Positions 10,215 through 22,045 of a stretch of 64,000 nt of DNA are shown piece after piece. The position numbers and the translations under genes are program-made. This DNA is from Tretioscincus oriximinensis (Eukaryota; Chordata; Lepidosauria; Squamata; Gymnophthalmidae): assembly GCA_022410635.1 (NCBI GenBank), contig JAJVDF010000302.1:773902-837901 (forward strand). Direction: 5' to 3'. Under the pieces are notes generated by a model that was not told the origin of the DNA, ran no database searches, and was given only the letters and a program-made list of their open reading frames with translations. The number at the start of each line of letters is the position of its first letter. Position 1 is the first letter of the stretch.

Positions 10215-11430
10215 ATATCTCTAAAAGTGTCTTAATATAAAAACCTAAGAGGCCCTGCTGAATGGGGTCAGAGCCCATCTAGCCCAGCATTCTGTATCAG
10301 AGACCCACCAGTTGCCTGGGCAGCAAAATCTTCACCTGTTCTCGACTCACTGCAAATGGTATTTCAGGAATCCTGCCTGTTGCTCCACAGGCAGTATCAA
10401 GAGATCCATCCTGGTAGCTGTTTATACCCTTGATTCCAAGAACTTGTCTAATCCTCTCTTAAAGCTATCCAGACTGTTAGCTACCACCACCTCTTCCAGA
10501 AGTAAATTCCAAAGGCCTACGACCTTGGGTGAAAAAATACTTTCCTTTGTCTGTCCTCACCCTTCTGCCCATCGGTTTAAAGGAATGCCCCCTGGTCCTA
10601 GTGTTGTGTGATAGAGAAAATAATTTTTCTCTAATCACCTTATCCATCCTGTGCATGATTTTATACACTTCAATCAGATCACCTCTCAAATGCTGTGTTT
10701 CAAGGCTGAAGTGGCCCAGACATTGTACCCTGACTTCATAAGGGAGGTGTTCCAGTCTCTTTAACATTCTTGTTGCCTTTTTCTGCACTTTTTCCAGTTC
10801 CATATCTTTTTTTGAGATGTGGTGACCAGACAGGGGCAATTATCCCTAACATTGAATTTGCTTTTTTGGTGCTGCTGCACACTGGGTTGACACCTTTACA
10901 GAAAGCTTGCTTCCCATCAGTTGGTAGGAGTAACTGGGATTCTTTGCCCCTGTTTTCATGACTTTGCTCTTGCTTAAGTTCAAGTGCATTTGCCACTTTC
11001 TTGCCCAAGTTCAATAGATCTCACTCTGAACATAAGACCATAAGAAGAGCCATACTGGATTGGGCCAGAGCCCATCAAGTCCAACATACTGTCTCCCACA
11101 GAGGCCCACCAGATGCACCTGGGCAGTCCGAACAGAGGAAAGCAAAATATGCTCCTGTTCATGACTCCCTGCAAATGGTAATTCAGGATTCCTGCCTGTT
11201 GCTCCATCCCGGAGGAAACATCCAGACATCCATCCTAGTATCCATTTATACCCTTGGGGTCCATAAACCTGTCTAGTCCTGTCTTGAAACTATCCAAGCT
11301 GTTAGCTACCACTACCTCTTCAGGAAGTAAATTCCATAGGCCGATGACCCTCTGGAATCTGGAGCGCCTTGCAATCACTTTCAGTTTTCCCTATCCTGAA
11401 CAATTTAGTGTCGTCAGCGAACGTTCTTAC
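10215..11430 (-). mobile_element. CR1 LINE, ORF2 C-terminus and 3' end, with nested CR1
   Basis: On the minus strand the sequence runs from a FADD-region block (revcomp of 11390-11430, GACGACACTAAATTG) through the ORF2 C-terminus (LEKVQKKATRMLKRLEHLP) to a TTCTTATG-type 3' end. The copy at 11027-11349 interrupts it. Matching to the plus-strand CR1 at 15059-15180 shows the outer element is continuous across the insertion. Confidence 0.85.
11027..11349 (-). mobile_element. CR1 3' end nested in a CR1
   Basis: It reads CATAAGACCATAAGAAGAGC at the left and contains the 3' UTR plus the last ORF2 codons. It lies inside the outer copy between CACTCTG (about 11018-11024) and CTGGAGCGCC (11361-11370). 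Confidence 0.85.
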
Positions 11431-11915
11431 ACAACCTTTCTTTAAATGAAATATCCTATGACATTGATATTAATTTACCCCACCTTGTCCTACCACTTAA
11501 AGCAGGATCATTTATTCTTGCACCCGTACATAGTTCACATTTTTCTTTTATTAGATCAAACGTAGGTTGTTCCAAAATATAGATATGCCATGCCTGAATG
11601 GATCAGTCCTCTTTCACTTTCAAATATCTAGAAATAAAACATTGCTGACAACAATAAATGGATTTCCAAATATTTATCCGATTTATTTATGTTAAGAGTT
11701 ATTGATCAATAAAAGAACACTCCTGGCCTGACCAGATCATGCCTGAGTCAATAATTCAATTAATTATTGTCCAGTTATCAGTTGCCAGAATCTACTGGTT
11801 CCTTCACATGCCCAAAAAAGATGCCAATAGGCAATGCCAGCAGCTGGGTGACAGTCCTTGAATCTTATGCACAAGTTTGATTGAAGTTCTTTAGCATCTG
11901 TGCAAAACTTTCAGT
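11431..11915 (-). mobile_element. Possible L1 ORF2 C-terminal trace
   Basis: The minus strand (about 11740-11860) encodes an interrupted segment with the order H..YWHLFWAC....FW. This resembles the HLFW-C-FW spacing near the end of L1 ORF2. Stops break the frame and the call is weak. Confidence 0.3.
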
Positions 11916-12186
11916 CGCTTAGGAGATGGGGTTTCGAAGCCCTGTGTCGGACGTGGGGAGGGGTGAGCACCTTCCTCCAGCCTGTAGCTCTAGCAAACCC
12001 AGATATTCAAAAGCAAGAATTGCAAGAAATTGCAACTGACTGCAAGTAGATACATGGGAACCACGAGAGTCTGGTGGGGAAGATAGAATGTCAGCCTTCG
12101 GGCAAAATACCCTTGTATGCCGCTTTGAGTCCCTTTGAAAGGTGAGAAAAGCGGGGTATAAGAACCAAGTTCTTCTTCTTCTTCTT
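11916..12186 (+). mobile_element. S2 tRNA-derived SINE
   Basis: The start is truncated at the box A region. GGTTTCGAAGCC, GAATTGCAAGAAATTGCAAC, GCCGCTTTGAGTCCC, AAAAGCGGGG and a TTC tail are all present. Confidence 0.85.
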
Positions 12187-13750
12187 AATCTTTCATTTGT
12201 TTATTTTAATTTCCTTTAACTGTTTCTCCATGCTTTGATCTGAAATATAGCTGTCAGAAATAAAGCTGTGTGACTTTGTACTGGGTGCACACCCAGTAAT
12301 CTACATGGGGAGTGCTTTTGTCACGCATCATTCACAAAGTTAGAATGGAGTTCTCTATCCAAAGTGATGTAGGTGCAGTTTTTCCAACTTTGGAAACCAT
12401 GCCTGTGTGTGAACCCTGCCACTGTTGATCCAGGCTTCTTGTGCACAGAGAAACCAATGGCCACTGGTTGGACATCTTGGGATGGGTTGCTGTTCACTGC
12501 TTCTGGGCCTCCACTTTTGTTCTAACACCCGAGAAAGCAACAGCAGTTTTTAAAGGGTGGGGGGCTTTTTTGGGTAGGGTTTTAATTAACTTTTGGGAAT
12601 TAAGATCTGTTATATCCATTTATATATATATATCACCATATATTATTACAGATTTGGACAAAACTCGGACATATTAAAAAAAACGTGATTCAAAAACAGA
12701 TTACCCAGTCAACTTCAGAAGCCAANGCAAATCTTGTGCGAACAATGAAATGGAGCTGACATGGGGCTGGAAATGGAAGAAAATGGCAGCGGGAATTGAA
12801 TTAATCTCGCAGTTCCCAGAACCGCTTCTTTCACCCCCCAATGGGCAGATTTTGCACTGAGTCTGTATCTGCTAGCGGAAAGCTTTCCTTCCAAAGGCTA
12901 AATTCACTTCCAAGCTAACATTCTCCCATTTAACGTGTACTGTTCTGTAAGCCTAACAAACTTAAAAATAAATTCTCATCTGCAAATCTCATTATGGAAA
13001 CATGTCAAGCAGCAGGCACACAGCAGTTGCGTTTGGAAATAGGGGGGCATAAGCTTGAACTCGGCCACCTCTCCAGAATAAGGTTGTGGGAAAGCATTTC
13101 TGCAACCACCAAGGGTGAACCTGTGTCCCTTTCAGGAGTTAGCCTTGGTTACTTCCCCACACAGCATAGCCTTTCCGATTAACCTTATATCCCAATTTGA
13201 CAGCTGGCTATCCCAGTAATCCATACAATCGGCTTTAAAACCCACATTCTGCTGGTTTATCTAACATGCTGGTGAGGCAAATATGCAATAGAAATCTGAC
13301 TTTCAAACGGATAGGGACGGCATACAAATCCAAATAAAAAAAAAATTATTGAATCTCTAGANGCAGCCTTAATCATCCGCAGAGCCTGTCAGAAGCAGAT
13401 TGCAAAGACGTTTAAGAATAGCCTCAGTGATTCTCACCTCTAAGGAAACCACAGCATCTCTAGGATGGNCCAGATGGCAGAAAAGCCTTCTGTTTATCTT
13501 CTGCAAATAGAACAGTCCTTCCAGGAATTGTGTCTAAGGAGCCCCTTGGATTCACCTGCCACTGCCCGAGTTCCCATTTCAAAATTGCTCACCCTCTTTG
13601 GACAAGTTCAGAAGCGGAAATTTCTCCTCTTCTTGCCTAGTAACAAAATTGAAGAAGAAGCAGATTGCTAAATGGTGNGAGACACTCCGGTATTTTATAT
13701 GCAACACAATTTCATAGGCTGAGCATTTTGCTACATGGAAGGACACCTCT
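12187..13750. other. No feature recognised
   Basis: This 1.5-kb stretch is largely unique. A (TA)-rich patch lies near 12620-12655. A block near 13310-13350 ends in an A-run and resembles a worn SINE or LINE tail. No coding region is supported. Confidence 0.5.
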
Positions 13751-14310
13751 TAAAAAGAAGGAGGAGGAGGAGGACTGGGTTGTTATATTCTGCTTTTCTC
13801 ACCCAAAGGGATTCAAAGTGCCTTACAAGTTATTTTTTGCCTGATGGGTTTACATTCTATCTTCCCCACCACAGTGTGACAGTATCTGTTCGTCTACTTG
13901 TGATTGCTCACTTTTGAACAGCTAGGTTGGCTGAAGCTGCCAAAAGAAGGAGAAGAGCTGGATTTTTATACCCCAGTTTTCTCACCTGAAGGGATTCAAT
14001 GTGACATACAAGCTTATTTTTTGCCCTAAGGCTTACATGCTGTCTTCCCCACCACTCTGTTTATACTAATTATAATTTCTGCCTTTCAAATAGCTGGGTT
14101 GGCTAGAGCTGGGGCCACTAGAGGGCACTCCCTCCTCTCCACAGCCGATATAGGGCTTTGAATGTGGTATCTCTATTGAAACACTTGGGCTCATAACTGC
14201 TAAGCTAGTAGAGGGTGCTCATCCCTCACCATGACAGACATGTGGGCCTCGAACATGGACCACTCANTTGAAAGGCCATTGTTCTTAACCTCTGCGCTGC
14301 ACAATACATG
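13751..14310 (-). mobile_element. Two S3 SINEs, one inserted in the other
   Basis: The outer copy is in two pieces, about 13751-13940 (tail side) and 14205-14310 (AGTAGAGGGTGCTC and tRNA-like head). A second minus-strand copy (about 13941-14204, with its own GAAGGAGAAG tail) sits between them. Confidence 0.75.
14115..14129 (+). promoter_or_regulatory. CTCF-consensus motif inside S3 SINE
   Basis: CCACTAGAGGGCACT matches CCASYAGRKGGCRSY at every position. The neighbouring outer SINE carries a decayed version (14206-14220). Confidence 0.5.
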
Positions 14311-14469
14311 CAAAGGGGAAGCAATGTTAGAATGTTATGCCTGCTAAGGCTTATGATGGGGCGGAACTTACCGAGGAAGCAGAAAGAAGTCAGTTTCCAC
14401 CACTGCTTCAGCAGCTTGGCATTCCAGTGGTGCCATGGCCTGGTAGTGGGGTGGAAGCAGGTTCCTTTT

Positions 14470-16015
14470 TGGTTTATTTCACATTTATTAGAACTCAAAT
14501 GTGAAATTGCTAAACTTTTAACCAAAATATTTAATTTTTCCTTAAGATCAGGCATAGTACCAGTAGATTGGAGGGTAGCTAATGTAACACCAATCTTCAA
14601 AAAAGGATCCTGGGGTGATCCCGGAAATTATAGACCCGTCAGTTTAACATCAGTTCCAGGTAAAATGTTGGAAACCATAATTAAGGACAAAATTACTAAA
14701 CACATGGAGAAGCACGCATTGCTGAATGAAACTCAGCATGACTTCTGCAAAGGCAAATCATGCCTTACTAACTTACTAGAATTCTTTGAGAGTGTTAACA
14801 AACATGTAGGTAAAGGGGATCCAGTTGATATTGTCTATCTAGATTTTCAGAAGGCTTTTGATAAAGTCCCTCATCAAATGCTCCTAAAAAAGCTCCACAC
14901 TCATGGTATAAGGGGACAGACTTTGTCCTGGATTGGAAACTGGCTAAAATATAGAAAACAGAAGGTATTAATAAATGAACAGTTCTCTGAGTGGAACCCT
15001 TATTTTTCAATATATTTATAAACGATCTGGATGCCAAGGTAAATAGTAAAGTAGCCAAGTTTGCTGACGACACTAAATTGTTCAGGATTGTGAACTGAAA
15101 CTGATTGTAAGGCACTCCAGAGTGATCTATTGAAATTGGGTGAGTGGGCNTCAAAGTGGCAAATGCACTTCAACTTAAGCAAGTGCAAGGTCATGCATAT
15201 TGGGGCAAAGAACCCAAAATACTCCTACCACCTGATGGGAACCAAGCTTTCTGTGACCGAGCAAGAAAAGGATCTTGTGGTGTTGGTGGACAATTAAATG
15301 AAAATGTAAACCCAGTGTGCAGCAGCATGTTGGGGATAATTAGGAAAGGAATCGAAAACAAGTCAGCAAATATTGTTTTGCCTCTTTATAAATCTGTGGT
15401 GAGGCCACATTTGTAATACTGTGTTCAATTCTGGTCACCACATCTCAAGACCGATATTTTGGAACTGGAAAGGTGCAGAAAAGGGCAACAAAAAAGATCA
15501 AAGGTTTGGAGCACTTCCCTTATGTAGTCAGGCTGCGATGTTTGAGAGGTGATCTGATTGAGGTGTACAAAATCATGCATGGGATCGACAGGGTGAATAG
15601 AGAAAAAATGTTTCCTCTATCACACAACACTAGAACCATGGGGCCCTCCTTAAAACTGTTGGGTAGAAAAGTGAGAACAGACAAAGGAAAGTATTTTTTC
15701 ATCCAGAGGGTCATCGGCCTGTGGAATTTACTTCCTGAAGAGGTGGTGGTAGCTAACTGCTTGGAGAGTTTCAAGACAGGACTAGACAGGTTTATGGACA
15801 CCAAGGGTATAAATGGGTACTAGGATGGATGTCTGGATGTTGCCTCTGGGATGGAGCAACAGTCAGGACTCCTGAGATACCATTTGCAGGGAGTCATGAA
15901 CAGGAGCATATTTTGCTTTCCTCTGTTCGGACTGCCCAGGTGCATCTGGTGGGCCTCTGTGTGAGATTTAATGCTGCACTAGNTGGCCAATTCNCATGTT
16001 TTTATGTTCTATGTT
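14470..16015 (+). mobile_element. CR1 LINE with reverse-transcriptase coding
   Basis: An open stretch ending at 15021 encodes part of a CR1-clade reverse transcriptase. Visible motifs are GNYRPVSLTSVPGKMLE and LDFQKAFDKVPHQMLLKKL. The catalytic FADDTKLF block is present at 15059-15082 in another frame, after an apparent deletion near 14997. The C-terminal part (15473-15823) and the 3' UTR follow. It is 5' truncated and frame-broken, so inactive. Confidence 0.9.
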
Positions 16016-16061
16016 TTATCTCGGCTGTTCATGAAAGTTCATGGAACTTCCATGAACTGTT

Positions 16062-16302
16062 CAGAGAAGTTCATGGAAGCTAAGGGTATAAACAGCTACT
16101 AGGATAGATGTCTTGATGTTGCCTCTGTGATGGAGCGTCAGGAAGGATTCCTGATATGCCACTTGCAGGACATTGAGAACAGTTGAAGATTTTGCCTTCT
16201 TCTNTTCCAGACTGCTCGTGTCCAGTCTGTGGCCCTCTGTGTGAGACAGAATGCTGAACTAGATGGACTCTGGNCCCATTCAGCAGGGCTCCTCTTATGT
16301 TC
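16062..16302 (+). mobile_element. CR1 3' end
   Basis: It runs from AAGCTAAGGGTATAAACAGC through the 3' UTR to CTCTTATGTTCTTATG. It is the second of three same-strand CR1 ends in a row. Confidence 0.8.
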
Positions 16303-16319
16303 TTATGACTGGTCTGGTC

Positions 16320-16560
16320 TTAGGTGGTGGTAGCTAACAGCTTGGATAGCTTCAAGACAGGACTAGACAGGTTTATGGACACCAAGGGTACTAGGATGGA
16401 TGTCTGGATGCTGCCCCCGGGATGGAGTAACAAACTGGTGCATGTTTTGCTTTCCTCTGTTCGGATTGCCCAGGTGCATCTGGTGAGCCTCTGCGTGACA
16501 CAGAATGCTGGACCAGATGGGCTTTGGCCCAATCCAGTATGGCTCTTCTTATGTTCTTAT
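16320..16560 (+). mobile_element. CR1 3' end
   Basis: It starts at the GGTGGTGGTAGCTAACAGC block in the final ORF2 codons and ends TTCTTATGTTCTTATG. Confidence 0.85.
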
Positions 16561-17240
16561 GTAGCCAGTAGGTATTGGCTGGCAGAGGGCCTTTCTCCCT
16601 TCCTTTGTTTTTTGAACAAAAATACAATTTGGGGAGCAAAAAAGAAAAGGCTACTAAGCGTTAACTGGTGCCACAGGCATTCAGGTGCAATATCTTTTCA
16701 AATAGAATTTGGAGTATTTTAAAGAGACACCTGGAAGCCACTTTGGAACACAGGTTCATCTGTTCCCTTCCGCAGGTATTTCTTTAATTGTTTCTAACTC
16801 TACCCTCAAGGCTCATCTTGGACATTTTTGGCAGAGGAAATGAGTGGTGTTAGGCAGGGTTCAGGGGGGAGAGAACAGAAAAATGTGATCATTCTCTTGC
16901 CTAGGTGTTAATTAAATGCAGGAGCCTTTCTTGAAAAACCAGACAAGCCATTCAGGAGCAGGCAGGTATTTCCCTTCCAGATTTCTTGCTTAAAAAGAAT
17001 AGCAAAGGGAGGGGAAATGCCTATAGGAAGATAAGAATTGCTTTCACACCTGTTTGTTCGCTTAGATTGTTATCACTCTGATTGCTACCTTCCAGTCACA
17101 GAGGCTCATCAGCAAAGAAAGATTTAGTGTTATTCCATGAGTTAATGAGCTGACAGGGCAACTCTGGAATAAATCTAGCCTTGGGCAACTGTAGAACAGG
17201 ACAAAATTTGCCCCCTCCTCCTCCTCCTCCTTCATTTTGT
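16561..17240. other. No feature recognised
   Basis: This is unique-looking sequence without a supportable gene or repeat. Confidence 0.5.
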
Positions 17241-17595
17241 TGGAAAGTCAAGCAAGGGGGCATGTAGCACTTGGAGACTANCAGGAGATAGACAGCATGA
17301 GNTTTAGCAGACAATTCTTCTTCTTCCGATGCTAGGGGACCAATGTCAGGAACAGANTTTACAGGAAATTGAGTGTAAGAGATGACAAAGGACATGGAAA
17401 TTGTATGGGGATTTACCAGGTGGAAAAAACAGCTGAAGTGCAGAACTTAATCCTCATAAGTGGAGGGAAGTGTCTGGAGGAAGGAGATGCAGCTGGGTGA
17501 ATGTGCACTAATTAAATATGCAGAAAAGTTGAGAGTTTGCNCCAAGTGCTACTACCCCTTGCTGGACTTTCTGAACACTTCTCTNAATTCATTTT
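17241..17595. repeat. Degraded copies of the palindrome-forming repeat
   Basis: The minus-strand part (17241-17335) shows TAGTCTCCAAGTGCTACATG and a GGTCCCCTAGCATC end. The plus-strand part (17541-17595) shows CAAGTGCTACTACCCC then TGCTGGACTTTCTGAA. Both match the family at 29248-29462, so this is a second inverted pair with a unique spacer. Confidence 0.5.
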
Positions 17596-17878
17596 GTTGG
17601 GTATTCCNAACAACAACCATTTNAGCCTNTTATTCTNTTAGATTGAAAAACAGTGCTGCAAAAGGNGCCCTTGATCTGGATCCAGAATAGCTAGCAAGAG
17701 GATCTCATAGAGACTAAAGAAGGCAGCATGAACTTTCACAGCCAAGACTCCTTAAGATATAGGCTTGGCTATAAAAGCTCATACTGCCTACCTTTTTCTC
17801 TGCCTACCTTTTTCTTGTCCTGCCAGAGGCAGGACATGCCTTTTCCANGGGAAAATGGGCTCCATCCTGGTATTCAGA

Positions 17879-17990
17879 ACTTATTTTATTTATTTATTTA
17901 TTTACATTTTTATAGCACCCTATACCCAAAGGTCTCAGGGTGGTTAACAATAAAAACACAGCATATTAAAAACAACCCGATCTCAAAAAA
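17879..17990 (-). mobile_element. L2-like LINE 3' tail
   Basis: The minus strand ends with GGGTATAGGGTGC and (AAATAAAT)n, as in the element at 431-1115. Confidence 0.5.
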
Positions 17991-18218
17991 GCTTCTGCCT
18001 TTCCTTTCCCCTTCATGTATATTCATCCTCAAGATGTATATACTGTATATATGACAATAGAAATCCCCCTTGTCAGTTCCTTGAATCTAAAATTCATCCC
18101 AGGGCCACCATTTACCCTATATAAATTTGCCTGAATGATGTTTGTGATGAAAAGTGCAGGTCAGCTTAACCACATGAATCTTGGGTGTGATTACCTCTTG
18201 ACCCATTTAGGGTGACTT

Positions 18219-18400
18219 CTTGTTGTTCACTTACACAGTCGTANCCAACTCTCTGCAAGCCCATGGACCACATCATGTCAGGGTCCCCCGTGAACAAAGA
18301 AACTACAAAGGAAGATTTGAAAGAGAAGGAGCAGAATTATAACACATCCACGAATTTCAGACCATTGGCAGGGGACTTCATAGAGGCAATGGTTTCCTGG
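18219..18400 (+). mobile_element. BovB/RTE-like LINE fragment
   Basis: The block CACAGTCGTA.CCAACTCT...CCCATGGACCA is a diverged form of the GTCGTGTCCGACTCT...CCCATGGAC segment known from BovB LINEs and BovB-derived SINEs. A later CAATGGTTTCCTGGCAC block fits the same element. Confidence 0.45.
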
Positions 18401-18604
18401 CACACTATACATATTATAACGCCAGTTAACTTCCCGCCACTTGAGGGTACTCTTGGAATGATTTTCTATCCACTCTTTTGCACATATTCAATTGATGCAC
18501 TTTTACCTAGCTGAATGTCTTTCTTCTAGGCCCCTCCGTCCACTTAAGAGGAACTTCTACACTTTAGCCCCTCAACCCCATTTCCTATAAATGTCTGTTT
18601 CTGA

Positions 18605-18722
18605 CATTGGTCCCCTAGCATCTATGAAAGCTCCTGCAACCTCCCTTTCTCCCTTAGTCTCCAAGTGCTACAAGCCCCACTTGCTGGACTTTCTGAACTA
18701 ACATGACTTTTTTTCTGAAATA
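18605..18722 (+). repeat. Palindrome-family repeat, single-arm copy
   Basis: It contains GGTCCCCTAGCATCTATGAAA (split), TTAGTCTCCAAGTGCTACA and CTTGCTGGACTTTCTGAAC, in the same order as 29339-29462. The hairpin between CATCT and GAAAG is deleted. Confidence 0.55.
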
Positions 18723-19107
18723 GGGTTCTCTATCTCTCTCCCCAAATCTGGCCATGTTCATAGTTGTTACTTCCAGCCACAACACTGTACAACTATGCAT
18801 GTCGTTCTCCACTGCTCCTGTCTCCATTTGCCTTCCATTTTTTCCACCATTAGGTCCTTTTCCCATGGGTCCTGTCTTCTTGTTCTGAAGCCAAGGCAAC
18901 TAGATAAATTGATTTCTCAAACCCCCCCACCAATCTTTTTTACATGTGCGAAGTTGATTTCTGAACTCATAATTTTGATTCGTTTTAAGTTTCTTGCAGT
19001 CACATAGGAAAGACGGGTTCCTCTCTTTCTCCATGCACTCAGCCTCCTTTCCTCATGCGTAGACATTCTTTCAGATATTTTGAAAAATACTACTTATGAC
19101 TGGAGCA
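18723..19107. other. No feature recognised
   Basis: No open frame with recognisable content and no named repeat is seen. Confidence 0.5.
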
Positions 19108-19234
19108 AGATGCATGTTTTAATCAAACTTCAGTCCTGAAGAACTGAATTGAACTGGGGGAGTGGGGACGACGACAATACATTTTTCTTCTGGTTTAACT
19201 CAGTTCTTCAGGACTGGATTAAAAGAACGTGCCT
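19108..19234. mobile_element. Short palindromic MITE (CTTCAGTCCTGAAGAACTG family)
   Basis: The left arm ATGTTTTAATCAAACTTCAG and the right arm (other strand ACGTTCTTTTAATCCAGTCC) are inverted repeats sharing CAGTCCTGAAGAACTG. Relatives lie at 44526-44915 and 51048-51195. Confidence 0.6.
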
Positions 19235-19267
19235 GACACCGATCTCTGTTTTTGTTTTGTATACTGA

Positions 19268-19838
19268 ACATAAGAACATAACATAAGAACATAAGAAGAG
19301 CCATACTGGATCAGGCCACAGCCCATCGAGTCCAGCATTCTGTGTCACACAGAGGCCCACCAGATGCACCTGGGCAGTCCGAACAGAGGAAAGCAAAATA
19401 TGCTGCTCTTGTTCGTGACTCCCTGCAAATGGTATTTCAACAGTCCTGCCTGTTGCTCCATCCCGGAGGCTACATCCAGACAACTATCTTAGTATCCATT
19501 TATACCCTTAGTGTCCATAAACCTGTCTAGTCCTGTCTTGAAACTATCCAAGCTGTTAGCTACCACCACCTCTTCAGGAAGTAAATTCCACAGGCCGATG
19601 ACCCTCTGGGTGAAAAAATACTTTCCTTTGTCTGTTCTCACTTTTCTACCCAACAGTTTTAAGGAGTGCCCTCTGGTCCTTGTGTTGTGTGATAGAGAAA
19701 ACATTATTTCTCTATTCACTCTGTCGATCCCATGCATGATTTTGTACACTTCAATCAGATCACCTCTCAAACGTCTCCTTTCAAGGCTGAAGAGGCCCAG
19801 ACGCTGCAGCCTTGCTTCGTAAGGGAGGTGCTCCAGAC
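19268..19838 (-). mobile_element. CR1 LINE 3' end
   Basis: On the minus strand it runs from LERLP-type codons (19838) through intact late ORF2 codons (FFTQRVIGLWNLLPEEVVV) to the 3' end CTTCTTATGTTCTTATGTTA. It is close in sequence to 31221-31914. Confidence 0.9.
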
Positions 19839-19918
19839 AAAGGTTACAGTAAAGTGGTGTAAAAATGCAAGAAATTGATAAAGAGCTCTAGTGAGCCCCA
19901 CCATTTGTGTTGCGTCAG

Positions 19919-20275
19919 ATAGGTGACCAGATGACCCCTTGGGGGGGGACCGGTTTTGGGGTGTCTACCCCACCCTCCCCCAGGGAAGGGGGGAATTTCA
20001 CCTTTTTTGCTAAGGAGAAAAAAAATATTTTTTTNAAAAAAATATATATTTAAAAATCATTGCACCACCACTAGGGAGCTCTGGCAACCAGGGTCAGCTC
20101 CTGAAGGCACCCTCCCCTCAGTAAGAAATAAAAAAATCTCACACACCTTAAAAATTTCGCAGGTTTCTTGGGCAGGGATTTTAGAGGGGTATGCATATTG
20201 GTGGGTGATGTGCATATTCATGAGTATGCAAATTAGCATGAATATTAATTACCCCGTTTTGGGCCTCAGAAAAGC
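19919..20275 (+). mobile_element. TAGGCTGACCAG MITE
   Basis: The left end is TAGGTGACCAGATGACCCC and the right end GCCTCAGAAAAGCTTGTCAG is slightly decayed. The interior has the CCAGCTCCTGAAGGCACC block (inverted in the minus-type copies) and the octamer palindrome at 20208-20233 (ATGTGCAT ... ATGCAAAT). Confidence 0.8.
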
Positions 20276-20775
20276 TTGTCAGTCTCCTTCAGACACCAAT
20301 TCCATTCTTGGGAGGTTATCAAAAGAAGCATGAATTTGTAAAGGTGCTCTGTTCAATTTCATGTTTGACAGATTCTTCGTTTGGGGGATTGGCTGTTGTT
20401 TTTGGCCTCCGAGATAATTTCTTAAACGTTTATCTCTGCACATTCTCTCAAGAGACAGCTTAGGGAGTGGAATCCCCCAAATAAATAAGCATTAAGAAGC
20501 AATGCTTCAAAAGGCAGTCTGGTGTTGTGCACCAGAATGTTGAACTCTTGTGTGGTTTAGCAGAGATCTGTCCCAGATTACCATTAATCCCACACAGAGA
20601 ACGTGGAATGAGCAAATTCATTAAACCAGACTAGTAAGGCAGTAAACCAGATCAGGGGTATTTTTTTTAAAAAAAAGTAGTTAAACCAGATGTCCTTAGG
20701 CTGCATACCAGCTGTGGTAGTTCCTGAGGTCTCTTTTGGCCCAGCCATAGCTTTGGACAACCTGAGACACATCCT
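20276..20775. other. No feature recognised
   Basis: No gene or named repeat is seen. Confidence 0.5.
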
Positions 20776-20779
20776 GCAT

Positions 20780-20930
20780 TGGGCCTTATTCTGGGTTATA
20801 TTCAAGAAGCGAGACCTGCCGGTGCAGAATATTGCAGATCCTGCTTGAGTCTGTTATTGTTCCCTCAAGCATGCTGATGGCAGGTCCCTAGTCTGAGAAT
20901 AAGGCCCAGTGCAAAAAGGGCCAAAGTGTT
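20780..20930. mobile_element. Small palindromic MITE (GGGCCTTATTCT ends)
   Basis: GCATTGGGCCTTATTCTG near the left is the inverse of GAGAATAAGGCCCAGTGC near the right. A half copy lies around 37868-37905. No target duplication was resolved. Confidence 0.5.
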
Positions 20931-21156
20931 CCTGCTTTCTTCTTCATAACATTAAGAACATAAAATACATAGAGGAGAAAATGATGGCAGATATCAACTC
21001 AATAAAAATACACTACGCACACAACTTCTTAAAAATAATGGAAACAAAGAACAACTGGAGACGAATCAAAAACTATTTGATTAGTAATATGACTCAACAA
21101 ACAAGAAAAAATAAAATAGAATTAATATTTTCACTATAAACCACAAGTACATAATA

Positions 21157-21240
21157 AGAAAGGGGAAGGGGAGGGAGGGAGGGAAGGGGTAAGAAGAGAA
21201 TGGTAGCGGGAGGACAAGGGGAGGGGAAAGGGGAAGATAA
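21157..21240 (+). other. G-rich polypurine tract, G-quadruplex potential
   Basis: At 21162-21188 there are five runs of three to four G separated by one or two A. This satisfies the usual four-run quadruplex pattern. It lies in the L1 3' UTR. Confidence 0.6.
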
Positions 21241-21356
21241 GTGAAGTAATGATTAAAGAAAATATTAAACACAACGAAAGGTAAAAATTATGGTGTGACA
21301 AGTAAAGAAAGTATAAAGATATGTATAGGTATAACACTCATGTGGATGTATAGATG

Positions 21357-21470
21357 TACGTACGTGAGTGTATGTATATATATGTACGTATGTGTATGTA
21401 TGTATGTGTGTATATATGTATATGTATGTATGTTTATATGTGTATATATATACATATGAGATATGAATAT
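21357..21470. repeat. TGTA/TA simple repeat
   Basis: This is an imperfect GTAT/GTGT/TATA microsatellite within the L1 3' UTR. Confidence 0.8.
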
Positions 21471-21708
21471 ATTGCATGGATAAATATGTCTTTCCCTTTG
21501 TGGGTGGGAGGGTGGGGGTTGAGTTCATGTGTGTGTATGAAAAAATAATACATGGCAGATTTATTGTGTTAAGAATTTTTGACAATCAGTGATGTAACTG
21601 CGGCATTCTAATTTTCATTATTTTGTGTATGTCCTTGTTTCTTGTTGTAAAAAATAAAAAATTTAAATAAATAAAAAAAAGAACATAAGAGCATACAGTA
21701 AGAGGAAC

Positions 21709-22045
21709 TAGGGGCAGACTGGCCAGGGTGCCAGCTTGCGTGATGGCAAATGGCCCCCTGTTGATATGGTTCCNGCCCGCCCTGGGGTTTATCTGTATTN
21801 TGAAAGCTGTGGATTGTTCCATAACTCTTTGTGCCAGCAGCCCTAGTAGCGCAGGTAGATTCTGGTAGATGCTGGGTGGAGAGTTGGCTGGTGGCATATG
21901 TGGTTTTTGAGTTTGGCACTTACCACACATGTTCCTGTGTGCTCCCACTCTCCCTCCTCCCACTGCACTGGGCTGCTGTCAAGTATATGCGAGGGAGATT
22001 TCTCTCCTGGCAACCAATATTGNTAGACCCAGGCTGCCACTGAGA
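21709..22045 (+). repeat. Unnamed dispersed repeat, copy A
   Basis: It starts CTAGGGGCAGACTGGCCAGG. The part 21800-22035 matches the minus strand of 30815-31060: TGAAAGCTGTGG, TGCTGGGTGGA, ATGTGCTCCC-type block, TCTCCTGGCAACCAATATTG. The GGCAGACTGGCCAGGGTNCCA end also appears near 36013 and inverted near 35875. Confidence 0.5.

Larger units (their letters stand above)
20964..21678 (+). mobile_element. L1 LINE 3' end with target duplication
   Basis: It is a 5'-truncated L1-type insertion. AAGAACATAA occurs immediately before (20954-20963) and after (21679-21688) it, a 10-bp target duplication. A short C-terminal frame stops at 21139. It is followed by a G-rich polypurine tract (21157-21240), a TG/TA tract, and an A-rich end with AATAAA-like signals. 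A G-rich polypurine 3' UTR is a known L1 trait. Confidence 0.7.

Noticed and set aside
14308..15021. Host gene with reverse-transcriptase similarity
   Set aside because: It is a truncated CR1 with a broken frame and a CR1 3' end, not a domesticated gene.
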